Positions 8,946-17,707 are shown, counted from the first letter of the stretch. The stretch: DNA of 64,000 bases from Paraflavitalea sp. CAU 1676 (GCF_029223285.1 NZ_JARHUJ010000002.1:124001-188000); one strand, 5' to 3'. Notes: generated from the letters alone by a model not told the origin. Numbers and translations: made by a program.

Positions 8946-11900
8946 TTATTTCGCCTTCATGATCTTGAAGGCCTTTTCCGATTGCCCGTTCCGCACGATC
9001 ACCGAATAAATGCCGGGGCGCAAAGCCGCCAGCGATACCTGGTTGGTGCCGGGCCTCAATACCTGTTCGCCGCTCCTCAAACGACCCTGAGCGTCTACCA
9101 CGCGTACGGTTACCTTACCGGCCAGGCTCGTTTGCTGCGATACGCGCAACGTGAGCTGATCCTGCACCGGATTGGGGAACCACGTGATCGTGTATCCTTG
9201 CCATTCAATATCATTCACCGCCGTGTACACAAAGTTGAGTTCGTCCGAGCTGATGGGGCAGGGGTTGGTTTGATTGACCACTACCCGGTACAGCCCGCTT
9301 TGAGTAGCCGTGTATTGGTACGTGGTAGCGCCCGGTATTTGCGCATTGTTCAGGAACCATTTGTAACCCGTGTAGCCCGGGTTTGTGCTGAGCACGCTGG
9401 CATTGGCGGTAATAACAGGTTTCGCCGGTAATGGGTCGAGCTGCAGGATAGCATTGGCGCTAAAGCCGGAGGTGCATCCGTTCTGCGTGGCCTTCACTGA
9501 GTACGTACCGGCCACCTTGGCCCGGAATATGGTGTTGGTGGCGTTGGCAACTGGCTGCTGATCTTTGTACCATTGATTGCCGCTGACGGCAGATGACTCC
9601 AGTTTCAAACTATCACCCTGACAGATATTGTTAATGCCGGTAACATTGAGCGTAGGGGTGGCAGGTATCGGGTTCACGGTTACGGCAAACGCGCTGCTCA
9701 CCGGCGAGCTACAGCCGCTCAAAACAACCTGTACGGTATAAGAGCCGCTATTGTCCACAAAGGCCGATTGGGCGCCAAAACCTAGTGGCGCATTGTCCTT
9801 GAACCAAACATTGCCCGAGGCGGCCGAAGATTGCAGTTGAACCTGCGTGCCTGCGCATACCGTGGCTGGCCCCATGGCCGTGATCGTTGGCGTGGCAGGC
9901 AAAGGGTTGGCAGTAACCCGGATCGTATCGGAATAGTTGTAACAGCCGCTGGTAGTATTGGCTACACGAACATAGTACCGGCCACTCGCATTGGCTGTAT
10001 ACGAAATGCCATTGGCACTGCTGATGGCAATTTCATCTTTGAACCATTGGTTGTTGAGGTCGAGGCTGCTGGTCAATTGCACACTGCCGCCGGCGCAGAA
10101 ACCAGTGGGCCCGTTCGTCGCCAGTACAGGCTTGGCCGGCGCAGGCTTTACGGTCACCACAATGGGTTGCGAAGGTTCGGTGAGGCAATCGGTACCCATG
10201 CGCGCAGTATAAGAGCCGGAAGTTTTTACCCATAGGAAATTATCCGTAGCGCCGGCGATCGGTTGCCCGTCGCGGTACCATCGGTAAGCGCCGGAGAACT
10301 CACCTTGCAATTTTACCGAATCGGTGCTGCAGAAAGTGGTGCCTCCCTGGGCAGTAATGTTGACCAATGTATTAAATAGCGGGCAGGAAACGATCATGTA
10401 TTCGCCGCAGGCCCACTCCGGCCCCGGTGAATTGGCCGGTCGCACAGACCAGTAATAGATCTGTCCGTAGGCGGGTGGCGTCCATTCATACGCAGTATCG
10501 GTAGTCGTAATATCAAGGACAGTAGTGTTGCCTTGTCTTATCTTCAGCTGATAGCCAGTCGAGTATGTATCCTTTCTCCATACAAACCTGGTGGGTTCAA
10601 AATGCGGTATGTTGGTACCCTGTGCCGGAGCGATCATCGTTGCACAGGAAGGATTGCCGCGGTTCACCCCATTTTGGTTGAACAGGTAAGAGATTGTATT
10701 GCTTTGCGAATTGGCGGTAATGATATCCGGCAGGCTGTCGCGGTTGAGGTCGGCGACCACCACCCGGCCCGTGCCTTCGCCGGCTGGGTAGGTAATGAAC
10801 GGATCGAAGGAGATAGTACCTGCGGTAGATTTGTTACGCAGCACGGCAGCGGTTGATTGCATGAACCAGTTGGCAGTGATGATCTCCGGTTTGCCGTCGG
10901 CATTCAGGTCGGCCACGGCCATGCCACGCGGACTATTATCTGTGGGGAGGTCGATACGCTGTGCAAAGGAAACACTCCCGGCGCTGGTATTTCTGAATAC
11001 AGAAACCACATTGGGGCCGGAGTTGGTGGCCAGCAGGTCTTTCTTACCATCGCCATCGATATCGGTGAGTTCCACATCCCAGAGGAAGGTGCCTGCTACC
11101 AGGGTCTGCGGCGCGTCGAAAGTAAGGGTGCCCGGGGTCGACTGGTTCCTGAACAGGCCGATGCCACCTGCGGCACTGTAGCCCGCCACCACGATCTCGG
11201 CTTTACCATCGCCGTCAATATCGCCAATGGCCACGCCTTCCGGTGCAGCAACAGTAGCCAGGTCGGTCCTGGTGGTAAAGGACAGGTCGCCGGCGGTGGA
11301 GGTATTGCGGAAGATCGAGATCGTATTGGCGTCTTGGTTGGTCACTACTACATCGGGTTTGCCGTCGTTGTCGAGGTCGCCAACGGCAAAGTCCCGGGTA
11401 CCACTGCCGGCTGCCAGCGTCCACTGAGGCCATTGCAGTGACACGAAACCCGGGAAGCTTTTATTCTTGAAAACATTCACGGCATTCAGGTAACTCAATA
11501 CCACCAGTTCGGGCAACCCATCGCCGTTGAGGTCGGCGGCCTTCACCGTGAGCGGGTTGGTAGTGGCGCCCCAAACCATGTTCTCATGCGAAAAGCCAAA
11601 GCCATTGCGGGTACTGCGGAGTATCCTTACTTCATCGAAATAGAAACGCGTATGCATCAGGTCGGTATAGCCATCGCCATCCATATCGGCTTCGGCGACA
11701 TCGCCGCCGCCATAATCATTGACGGCTGGTTTAAAGCTGCCGGCAGTAAAGGTCTGGCTGATGGGCAGGAAAGTAGGCGCAAAAGAAAGGGTACTTTGAG
11801 CAGTCAGCCCGTTCACACTCACCGAAATAGGCTTATAGGTAGCACCCGGGGGCACGGCAACGGTTAAAGAAGTCGTTGAGGCCGTCAGTACGGTGGCTTT

Positions 11901-12077
11901 CAGGGTACCGAAATGAACGATGTTGTCGGCAGGTGTTGTGCTGAAATGATGGCCGGTTATGGTAACCTCGGTACCCGCCTGGCCGGAAGCAGGTGTAAAG
12001 GAGGTAATGACGGGAGCCTGACCGAATAAAAGGACGGCATTGCAGAGCAGTGCCAGCAACAGGAGGAGGGGTCTCAT
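8946..12077 (-). CDS. Large secreted FG-GAP/VCBS and Ig-like repeat protein with IPT/TIG and T9SS sorting domains
   Basis: The protein has 1043 residues. A signal peptide (MRPLLLLLALLCNAVLLFGQ) is followed by an IPT/TIG domain at about 22-105 (ITSFTPASGQAGTEVTITG). Seven FG-GAP/VCBS repeats follow, each marked by an acidic D.(D/N).D(G/S) calcium-binding loop such as DMDGDGYTDL, DLNGDGLPEL, DIDGDGKKDL and DLNRDSLPDI; they probably fold as a beta-propeller. The segment 470-560 is fibronectin-like. Several Ig-like repeats of about 80 residues then recur with CxGxxVQLxSS...WFKD motifs. The C-terminal 80 residues (WFPNPVQDQLTLRV... FKIMKAK) are a T9SS type A sorting domain. It is a likely cell-surface adhesion or binding protein; the ligand is unknown. 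Confidence 0.9.
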   Translation of the reverse strand: MRPLLLLLALLCNAVLLFGQAPVITSFTPASGQAGTEVTITGHHFSTTPADNIVHFGTLKATVLTASTTSLTVAVPPGATYKPISVSVNGLTAQSTLSFAPTFLPISQTFTAGSFKPAVNDYGGGDVAEADMDGDGYTDLMHTRFYFDEVRILRSTRNGFGFSHENMVWGATTNPLTVKAADLNGDGLPELVVLSYLNAVNVFKNKSFPGFVSLQWPQWTLAAGSGTRDFAVGDLDNDGKPDVVVTNQDANTISIFRNTSTAGDLSFTTRTDLATVAAPEGVAIGDIDGDGKAEIVVAGYSAAGGIGLFRNQSTPGTLTFDAPQTLVAGTFLWDVELTDIDGDGKKDLLATNSGPNVVSVFRNTSAGSVSFAQRIDLPTDNSPRGMAVADLNADGKPEIITANWFMQSTAAVLRNKSTAGTISFDPFITYPAGEGTGRVVVADLNRDSLPDIITANSQSNTISYLFNQNGVNRGNPSCATMIAPAQGTNIPHFEPTRFVWRKDTYSTGYQLKIRQGNTTVLDITTTDTAYEWTPPAYGQIYYWSVRPANSPGPEWACGEYMIVSCPLFNTLVNITAQGGTTFCSTDSVKLQGEFSGAYRWYRDGQPIAGATDNFLWVKTSGSYTARMGTDCLTEPSQPIVVTVKPAPAKPVLATNGPTGFCAGGSVQLTSSLDLNNQWFKDEIAISSANGISYTANASGRYYVRVANTTSGCYNYSDTIRVTANPLPATPTITAMGPATVCAGTQVQLQSSAASGNVWFKDNAPLGFGAQSAFVDNSGSYTVQVVLSGCSSPVSSAFAVTVNPIPATPTLNVTGINNICQGDSLKLESSAVSGNQWYKDQQPVANATNTIFRAKVAGTYSVKATQNGCTSGFSANAILQLDPLPAKPVITANASVLSTNPGYTGYKWFLNNAQIPGATTYQYTATQSGLYRVVVNQTNPCPISSDELNFVYTAVNDIEWQGYTITWFPNPVQDQLTLRVSQQTSLAGKVTVRVVDAQGRLRSGEQVLRPGTNQVSLAALRPGIYSVIVRNGQSEKAFKIMKAK

Positions 12078-12180
12078 GTGATGATCAGCGTGTTTTGGTG
12101 AAGGGGGTATTGGTCGACTAAAATATAGAAAAGAGTTTGAATTCCCCTCACCCCCAACGCGCTGGCTCGGTTACCTGCAT

Positions 12181-12206
12181 AAAAAAAGCCCTGCCAGCCG
12201 GCAGGA
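12181..12206 (-). terminator. Intrinsic terminator of the CBS-domain gene
   Basis: On the minus strand a 6-bp stem CCTGCC/GGCAGG with a 4-base loop (12190-12205) is followed by seven T residues (12187-12181). Confidence 0.75.
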
Positions 12207-12242
12207 CTTATTGCTCCAGGGGGTAATTGGAGCAAGAATGAT

Positions 12243-12680
12243 TTATCGTGCAGAATGCAGGTAATCTTTCAGTTGCGTGATCGTTTCCTCGTGCGAAAGG
12301 ATGGTTTCCTTAACCACGTCGTTGATCGAAATGATGCCGATCACCTGTTCGCCATCAAAAACTGGCAGGTAGCGGATGTTCTTGTCGCTCATCAGCTGCA
12401 TACAGTAATCGATAGAGTCGGCCGACGTAACACGCGGAAAATCATTCGACATGATCTCCGAAATCGGGGTATCGGTAGAGTTCTTTCCTTTCAGAACGAT
12501 CTTGCGGGAATAGTCGCGCTCGGTCATGATGCCCAGGTAGCGCCCGTCTTCCATGACCATTACCGATCCGATGTTTTGATCGGCCATGATTTTCAACGCC
12601 TCCAGTACGGAAATGTTAGGTTGTACGGTAGTGATGCTACTGCCTTTTCTGAGTAAGATGTCTGCTACTTTTTTGTTCAT
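12243..12680 (-). CDS. CBS-domain pair protein
   Basis: The protein has 145 residues when started at the ATG at 12680 (MNKKVADILLRKG). The upstream in-frame ATG at 12794 would add 38 residues with no family similarity. Two CBS domains make up the whole protein. Both carry the expected pattern: the first runs through VLEALKIMADQNIGSVMVMEDGR and ends GIMTERDY, and the second runs through CMQLMSDKNIRYLPVFDGE and ends GIISINDVV. Stand-alone CBS pairs bind adenine nucleotides and act as energy or ligand sensors. The partner protein is not identifiable here. The gene is monocistronic with its own terminator. Confidence 0.92.
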   Translation of the reverse strand: MNKKVADILLRKGSSITTVQPNISVLEALKIMADQNIGSVMVMEDGRYLGIMTERDYSRKIVLKGKNSTDTPISEIMSNDFPRVTSADSIDYCMQLMSDKNIRYLPVFDGEQVIGIISINDVVKETILSHEETITQLKDYLHSAR

Positions 12681-12858
12681 ACAGCTTATTGTTTTGGTGA
12701 AGCAATCGGTGACTTCTAATATACGACTATTTGATGATACCGGCTGCGAAAAATCACTGTTTTCGGGGATGCCCATATCCCCAAATCTGTGCAATCTTTC
12801 GGGCTACACAACCAGCCGCCCGGACAGGGCGTAATACTTTCCATAAATCAACATAGCC

Positions 12859-13695
12859 ATGACCATCAAACCGCTCATCTTTCTATTGATCCCCTGCGCG
12901 ATCGCCTGCCGCAAAAACGACTGCCCGCCCGAAACTTCCCCCACACCGCCGCCTGCCAGCGATATCCCGGCCGTAAAGCTCCGGGCCATGAACATCAGCA
13001 GCCTGCCTTCGCCTTACTATCAGTTCAGTTACAACGATTCCGGCTATATCACGCAGCTCAACCATGCCTCCGGACTTGCCTTTTACGATATTACCTATGC
13101 GAACAGGAAGATCCATAAAATATTCGCCAATAAAGACGTTCAGGCCGATATCAACAAAGATGTGCTGGAATACGAATACAGCCAGGGGCTGCCCGTTACC
13201 ATCAGGGTCCTCGATAAGCAAAACAAACTGTACCGCATATGCCGGTTGCAATATGGCAGCGAAAACCGGCTGCAAAAACTAACCTGGGAAGTTGACCCCG
13301 GTACAGGCATGGCGACCGAGCAAACGCTCACCCCGAGCTATTATGAAGATGGTAATTTGAAAGAGATCGTTTATCGCCAATTCGCCGTGCCGCCCTCTGT
13401 CGAATATGAATATGTCGAGCATTTTGAGGAGTACGATAACAAAGAGAACCCCGATGGCTTTGCGTTGTTGCATACAACCTTGCATCATCCCGTACTACTG
13501 CCTGCCATCCGGTTGCAGCGTAATAATGCCGCACGAGTATATCGCACGAGTACCAACTCCCTCACCTTCGATGCTCGTTATTCCTTTACCTATGATGCAC
13601 AAAACAGACCACTGTCGCGGATAGGCCCTGTTAGCTGGAGGGCAGCAGACGGCACTACGGGTCAATACCAATCTACCACCACTTTTACGTATTGA
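12859..13695 (+). CDS. Putative lipoprotein with YD/RHS-like beta-strand repeats
   Basis: The protein has 278 residues. The N-terminus (MTIKPLIFLLIPCAIACRKND) is a lipoprotein signal with a plausible lipobox Cys at residue 17. The mature part is rich in Tyr-containing strands such as YQFSYNDSGYITQLNH, VLEYEYSQGLPVTIR and YSFTYDAQNRPLSR. These resemble the YD-repeat pattern of RHS-type and DUF4595-like lipoproteins common in Bacteroidota. No catalytic motif is visible and no function is proposed. It is convergent with the next gene. Confidence 0.75.
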   Translation: MTIKPLIFLLIPCAIACRKNDCPPETSPTPPPASDIPAVKLRAMNISSLPSPYYQFSYNDSGYITQLNHASGLAFYDITYANRKIHKIFANKDVQADINKDVLEYEYSQGLPVTIRVLDKQNKLYRICRLQYGSENRLQKLTWEVDPGTGMATEQTLTPSYYEDGNLKEIVYRQFAVPPSVEYEYVEHFEEYDNKENPDGFALLHTTLHHPVLLPAIRLQRNNAARVYRTSTNSLTFDARYSFTYDAQNRPLSRIGPVSWRAADGTTGQYQSTTTFTY

Positions 13696-13745
13696 GCGGT
13701 CGTTCACTATCAACAGTTAAAAGAACGGTTCAAAAATATAGCCAT

Positions 13746-13774
13746 AAAAAAGGCTGCCTCTTGCGAGGCAGCCT
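13746..13774 (-). terminator. Intrinsic terminator downstream of the 13904 lipoprotein gene
   Basis: A perfect 10-bp stem AGGCTGCCTC/GAGGCAGCCT (13751-13760 and 13765-13774) with a 4-base loop is followed on the minus strand by six T residues. It lies between convergent genes and may also serve the plus-strand gene that ends at 13695. Confidence 0.8.
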
Positions 13775-13903
13775 TTGGAGGTACGGTGAACCGACTGATT
13801 AGTCCCGGAGATAAGCCTGATGACTGATTGAACTTTTTGAAAGGAGCGGTAGCCATATTCACTCAGCATTTCATCGTCCCGGGCTACCGCTTTATGCAGA
13901 TCA

Positions 13904-14875
13904 TTACTGTATCGAAGCAAGGAAAGCATCTACTTCAGCTTGCGTTGACTTGTGGATCGGCGCATCAATGTGTTGGTTGGCGCTGATGGTGATGCTTTGT
14001 GTACCGAACTGGATGAAACCATCGCTGTCTTTACCGATCAACACCAGGTGAGCCTGTGAACCAATGGGCAGCGAGTTCTGATAAGATTCAAATTTCTGAA
14101 TGCTGTTGTTGTAAGGGAAAGTGATCACGGTGCTGATGTTCTTGAAAACCAGGATCACTTGCAGGTCAGATACGAGGTTGTTGTCCTGGAAAACCGGTGA
14201 CACCGTTACTGTGGTCTTGGGGTTGGGATCGCTGTAGAAGCGGTCGCAGTTTACCCAGGTAAAACCAGGCAGGGTGAATGTGTAGCTGTTAGGTCCGTTT
14301 CCAAAAGGATAGTAAGGAGCGGGAACCCAGGTCGTAGGCGTTTGTTGGGTTTGACCGCCGCCGGTACCGGTGCCACCACCGTTGGGGCCTGGATCACGTT
14401 TCTCCTGTACGAACAATCCCATATCGCGTTGATTCATCACCTTGGGCACTTCTACCTGGATGCCCTTATCGCCCAGTTGGGGATTGATGCGCAGGTTCTT
14501 GCCATCCTTGTTGGCCTTGATCTCGAGCTCGCCACCCGATTCCAGGAGCTTGCCATTCGATTCGGTCATTACACCGGAGAGCAATACATCTTTCTTGCTC
14601 AGTACTTCTTTCAACGTAACAGTTACAGTACCACTTACGATCGCGCCGTCGCCATCAACGAAAGCGTTGGCAGGGAAATTTACTTTGGTACCTTTTTCAC
14701 CGATGATGGCGAAGCCACTGGCGGCATTACCACTGAAGGTTTGCGTAGGGATCTTGTTAGCAGCCCAGAAAGCTTCAGCGCGGGCATATTGGGGAGCATC
14801 TTGATTTTTCTTGCAGGAAGTAAGTGCTACGATAGAGGCAGCTATCACGGAGGCTGCAAATAATGAACGTTTCAT
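13904..14875 (-). CDS. Putative lipoprotein of unknown function
   Basis: The start is placed at the ATG at 14875, giving a lipoprotein signal (MKRSLFAASVIAASIVALTSCKKN); the frame extends 17 codons further but without a signal. The protein has 323 residues. The mature part opens with beta-rich sequence (GFAIIGEKGTKVNFPANAFVDGDG, GTVTVTLKEVLSKKDVLLSGV) resembling the ZU5-like or carboxypeptidase-regulatory-like folds seen in Bacteroidota surface lipoproteins. A Gly-rich spacer (GPNGGGTGTGGGQ) divides it from a C-terminal beta domain. No catalytic residues are recognised. It is divergent from the ECF sigma gene, so the two may share a control region. Confidence 0.75.
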   Translation of the reverse strand: MKRSLFAASVIAASIVALTSCKKNQDAPQYARAEAFWAANKIPTQTFSGNAASGFAIIGEKGTKVNFPANAFVDGDGAIVSGTVTVTLKEVLSKKDVLLSGVMTESNGKLLESGGELEIKANKDGKNLRINPQLGDKGIQVEVPKVMNQRDMGLFVQEKRDPGPNGGGTGTGGGQTQQTPTTWVPAPYYPFGNGPNSYTFTLPGFTWVNCDRFYSDPNPKTTVTVSPVFQDNNLVSDLQVILVFKNISTVITFPYNNSIQKFESYQNSLPIGSQAHLVLIGKDSDGFIQFGTQSITISANQHIDAPIHKSTQAEVDAFLASIQ

Positions 14876-14940
14876 AACTGTCGATTTTTTGGTAGTGCCT
14901 ACTCTTTTTTGGGGGCTTTTCGGCATCCGCCCCTTGCGTG

Positions 14941-14972
14941 TTCACAGGTATATCAGCAGGCCGGTATTTTTG
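14941..14972 (+). promoter_or_regulatory. Possible promoter of the ECF sigma gene
   Basis: TATTTTTG at 14965-14972 is an exact match to TAnnTTTG. The -33 position has TTC (14941-14943) rather than TTG, 21 bases upstream. It lies about 60 bases before the sigma-factor coding region. Confidence 0.4.
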
Positions 14973-15030
14973 TTACCCCCTTGCCGGGAACTTTTTTTAA
15001 TTATTTTTACCGCTTGAAGAAATACGGGCC

Positions 15031-15636
15031 TTGTGCAATGGATTTCATTCACTTATAAACCTTACGATTATTTCTACCCTCCTTCATTCCGACCAGCGCT
15101 ACATCCAGGCCCTGCTGGATAATGACATTCCTGTGGTGCGTGAGATATATAATAAGTATGCTTCGAAAGTGAAGCAATATATATTGGCCAACAGCGGCAG
15201 CGAAGACGATGCAGCCGATATATTCCAGGAGTCGCTTGTAGACATCTATAATCAGGCAAAACACAAGGACTTACAGCTTACCTGTCCGTTCGAACCATTT
15301 TTGATCATTGTTTGTAAACGGAAATGGCTCAATGAGTTGAAAAAAAGAGGCCGGCAGCCGGTAACAAAAGAGGTGGATGATGTATCTATAGGCGAAGACG
15401 CATTTGCCATGGCCGAGCAGCTGAAGCTGAACAATGAAAAGATGCAGGTATTCCTGCAGTGCTTCGAAAAGCTGGGCGAGAGCTGCCGGGAGATCATCCG
15501 GAAATGTATGAGTGGAGAAGACCAGGAGCGGATAGCCGAACAATTAAAAGTGACCTACGGTTACCTCCGTAAAAAGAAGAGTGAATGCATGGCGTCTCTT
15601 ACGCAGCTGGTGCAACAACAGCTGCGGACGCAGTAA
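15031..15636 (+). CDS. ECF-family RNA polymerase sigma factor with non-ATG start
   Basis: Sigma region 2 is visible at about residues 27-80 (DNDIPVVREIYNKYASKVKQYI... DIFQESLVDIY). Sigma region 4 is near the C-terminus, with its helix-turn-helix at about 165-190 (GEDQERIAEQLKVTYGYLRKKKSECM). The frame has no ATG before region 2. An in-frame stop lies at 14998-15000, and TTG at 15031 is the first usual start codon after it. A few residues upstream of about residue 18 may therefore not be translated if another rare start is used. The next gene starts 29 bases downstream and encodes a membrane protein that probably acts as its anti-sigma factor. The regulon is unknown. Confidence 0.9.
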   Translation: MCNGFHSLINLTIISTLLHSDQRYIQALLDNDIPVVREIYNKYASKVKQYILANSGSEDDAADIFQESLVDIYNQAKHKDLQLTCPFEPFLIIVCKRKWLNELKKRGRQPVTKEVDDVSIGEDAFAMAEQLKLNNEKMQVFLQCFEKLGESCREIIRKCMSGEDQERIAEQLKVTYGYLRKKKSECMASLTQLVQQQLRTQ

Positions 15637-15665
15637 GCCGTACCTAACCAATAATAATCAGGATT

Positions 15666-16481
15666 ATGAACTTCACGAAAAACGATATACCCCGGTACCT
15701 CAGCGGCGATATGTCGCCCGATGAGGAAGCGGCGTTTGAGAAGGCGCTGCAAACCGATACCGAACTACAGGAGCTGTTGAACCTGCACCGGGAGGTGGAA
15801 CGTTCCTTGCAGCAGGAGTGGGGACAGGATGAGCAACGTGACCAGTTAAAAGCGACCATGCAGACGTTGCGCCAGGAGTATTTTGGTGGCGAACAGCAGG
15901 CCGGCGCGCAAGGTGAGGGTAAAGGACTGCACGCTGTACAATCCGGAGCTTCAGCCCAGCAAGGAATCGCAGGCCCCAAACCCGGCAAGCTGGTTTCCTT
16001 TAAACGGTATGTAGGCGTAGCAATAGCTGCCGCTGCGGTGTTGATCATCGCAATATTTGTTTGGAATCCATTTGCAGGCAATTTGTATGATAAGTATGCG
16101 GATACGCAAATGATCTCGCAGGTAGAGCGGGGTAGTCATGTCGATTCAGTATTGCAGGAAGCTACCACGGCTTTCAACAGCAAAGACTTTACGGTGGCAG
16201 CGGTTAACCTGGCCGAGGTGGTGCAAAACCAACCCGATAACAGTTATGCACTGTTTTACCTCGGGGTATCCTTGCTGCAAACCGATCAGGTAACATATGC
16301 CAGGGCCATCTTCGAAAAACTGTTCAAAGGCGAGTCAGCCTTCAAATACGAAGCCTGCTTTTACGAAGCCCTCAGTTTCCTGAAAGACAAAGACAAGGAT
16401 ACCGCCAAAGACTGGCTCGAAAAGATCCCGGCCGATGCACCCAATTATAAGAAAGCACAGGAGTTGATGCGGAAGTTATAG
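15666..16481 (+). CDS. Membrane TPR protein, probable anti-sigma partner of the ECF factor
   Basis: The protein has 271 residues. The N-terminal about 90 residues are cytoplasmic and resemble the helical anti-sigma domain (IPRYLSGDMSPDEEAAFEKALQTD... LLNLHREVE), though without the zinc-binding HCC motif. One transmembrane helix follows at about 117-136 (YVGVAIAAAAVLIIAIFVW). The C-terminal part is periplasmic with TPR-like repeats (TAFNSKDFTVAAVNLAEVV, YALFYLGVSLLQTDQVTYAR). Its position just after the sigma gene, and the conserved N-terminal 'sgdMspeEe..FE' pattern, support a sigma-sequestering role. The TPR part could sense an envelope partner. This is an inference from context. Confidence 0.8.
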   Translation: MNFTKNDIPRYLSGDMSPDEEAAFEKALQTDTELQELLNLHREVERSLQQEWGQDEQRDQLKATMQTLRQEYFGGEQQAGAQGEGKGLHAVQSGASAQQGIAGPKPGKLVSFKRYVGVAIAAAAVLIIAIFVWNPFAGNLYDKYADTQMISQVERGSHVDSVLQEATTAFNSKDFTVAAVNLAEVVQNQPDNSYALFYLGVSLLQTDQVTYARAIFEKLFKGESAFKYEACFYEALSFLKDKDKDTAKDWLEKIPADAPNYKKAQELMRKL

Positions 16482-16696
16482 GGGAGGAGATTGTGGCAAT
16501 GTAAGACGCAGCAGTCCATGGCATCAATGTCATGTTATGTCATGTCAATATGTGGCATTCGATCAAAAAGACTGGCTGAAATTTGGAACCCCCATCAGGT
16601 TTGTAGTACGTTTGCCACACAGGACCGTTGGAGTGTATACGAAGATCTTAAAAAGGGTCGAATGGCCAGATGTGCATCAGCGCAGAAATTTTCCGA

Positions 16697-16758
16697 AGGT
16701 ACCGGTTCCGTACCGCTCCCGTACCCGTTCCGTACCGCTCCCGTACCGGTCCCGTATA
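16697..16758. repeat. 11-bp tandem repeat array (six units)
   Basis: GTACC cores start at 16699, 16710, 16721, 16732 and 16743, with a degenerate GTATA at 16754. The period is exactly 11 bases, and the unit reads approximately CCGTACCGCTC. The array is intergenic, 216 bases after the TPR gene stop. The helical-turn spacing suggests a protein-binding array, but replication slippage alone could also produce it. Confidence 0.85.
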
Positions 16759-16845
16759 AATAGCACAACTTTTAAATCGAGCCTCTTTCTCCAAAAGCGG
16801 AAGGGTAGTGGACGTCCACCCATCGGCAATATCGATCCCTCCAAT

Positions 16846-16874
16846 AAAAAAAGCCCGGCTCGGTGGCCAGGCTT
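16846..16874 (-). terminator. Intrinsic terminator for the small minus-strand genes
   Basis: On the minus strand an 8-bp stem AAGCCTGG/CCGGGCTT (one T-G wobble; arms 16867-16874 and 16851-16858) is followed by a run of T residues (16852-16846). No large minus-strand gene lies nearby, which supports the small gene at 17059-17235 being transcribed. Confidence 0.75.
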
Positions 16875-17058
16875 TAATAATTATTTTATAAAGTTCGTAT
16901 TCGCGGGCTCGCCGCTATCGAACCTGCCTATTGCATGTGCCTGCCTCTAAGCGCAGGTGTGTTGCCTACCTGTTTGCGTTCCGGCAGGCAGATAACGTTC
17001 CGGTAGTTGAAAGAAAACCGGCATAACCTTTTTTCGAACTGCACTATCAGCGACAGGT

Positions 17059-17235
17059 TCATAAACAATCATTATCTCTTCCTTTAAAGCAGCTGTCAAT
17101 AGGCGGCGGCATCTTCAGTTCAACAGGCGATTTAGCAGCTACTTTCAATGCGGGTGTAACCGTTTTTTCCTTAGCTACTTTTACAATTTGCAGCGTCGAT
17201 TCTTTCTTAGCAGGGTTCTTTGTGAAGCTGTTCAT
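17059..17235 (-). CDS. Small protein of 58 residues, unknown function
   Basis: The frame starts at ATG (17235) and ends at TGA (17059-17061). The protein begins MNSFTKNPAKKESTLQIVKV and is Lys-rich (about 20 percent) and Ala/Val-rich through residue 41. It ends in a short segment holding both cysteines (PPPIDSCFKGRDNDCL). No signal peptide or transmembrane segment is present. A Lys-rich leader with a short Cys-bearing tail is reminiscent of precursor peptides, but no modifying enzyme is encoded nearby, so that is only a possibility. A strong minus-strand terminator lies 185 bases downstream and two more minus-strand genes lie upstream, which fits a transcribed unit. Confidence 0.5.
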   Translation of the reverse strand: MNSFTKNPAKKESTLQIVKVAKEKTVTPALKVAAKSPVELKMPPPIDSCFKGRDNDCL

Positions 17236-17470
17236 AAAGTAATCGTTTTAAGTAAATGATATAGCAGGATACGGGCGGTCGCGTAGAGGTGGCCGCTCAT
17301 TTCGGTTGAGTATGGGGGTAGGTTTGGCAACCGGTCTTCACCGGGTACAATTCACTTTGATGTTAGTTGGATTGGCTTGGCTTAGCTGAGAAATTTCCTG
17401 ACGAGTTTTTGGGTGTTTCGTCCTTACTATAAAGATACGGTTGAATCGAATCAGTTCTTCACTTTTATAA

Positions 17471-17707
17471 TTATTTAATCCGGGATTGAATGAGGAGCCC
17501 AACCTTGTTCACCAGCCCTGCCGGGCGCTGCTCATCGACTGTCCATTGATCGCCCGATTTTGAGAGGTTGCCAAATAGGGTCTCATTGAGCACAACATGG
17601 TATGAGCGGGGCGTACCGTTTATTCGCGCCTCCTCAGAAGGTGTAACCCATCCCTGGTAAGCGATGCCGTCATGTTCCAGGGCGATATCAAAAGTCTTTT
17701 GATTCAT
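17471..17707 (-). CDS. Small hypothetical protein (78 residues)
   Basis: The start is placed at the ATG at 17707 (MNQKTFDIALEHDGIAYQGW); the frame is open 12 codons further upstream. The sequence looks like a small mixed alpha/beta domain: the opening strand, a Tyr-Gln-Gly-Trp turn, then SYHVVLNETLFGNLS and a C-terminal AGLVNKVGLLIQSRIK helix. No family is recognised. It lies between a membrane-protein gene and the 58-residue small gene on the same strand. Even composition and natural codon use favour a real gene. Confidence 0.6.
   Translation of the reverse strand: MNQKTFDIALEHDGIAYQGWVTPSEEARINGTPRSYHVVLNETLFGNLSKSGDQWTVDEQRPAGLVNKVGLLIQSRIK

Larger units (their letters stand above)
16482..17058 (+). 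other. Gene-poor 577-base region
   Basis: No convincing gene is present. Two overlapping plus-strand frames (from 16491 and 16537) translate the tandem repeat into meaningless Pro/Arg/Ser-rich sequence. The region holds a two-copy 10-base repeat (ATGTCATGTT/ATGTCATGTC, 16527-16546), an 11-base tandem array and a minus-strand terminator, which have their own entries where they matter. Confidence 0.6.

Noticed and set aside
16697-16758. CRISPR-like array
   Set aside because: The repeats are contiguous 11-mers with no spacers, and no cas genes are present.
16491-16950. Two overlapping plus-strand ORFs of 90 and 137 codons
   Set aside because: They read through an 11-bp DNA repeat giving Pro/Arg/Ser repeats, have no family-like features, and run across a minus-strand terminator.
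16947-17024. 25-codon minus-strand ORF after the 58-residue gene
   Set aside because: It is too short to judge, with no composition or context support.
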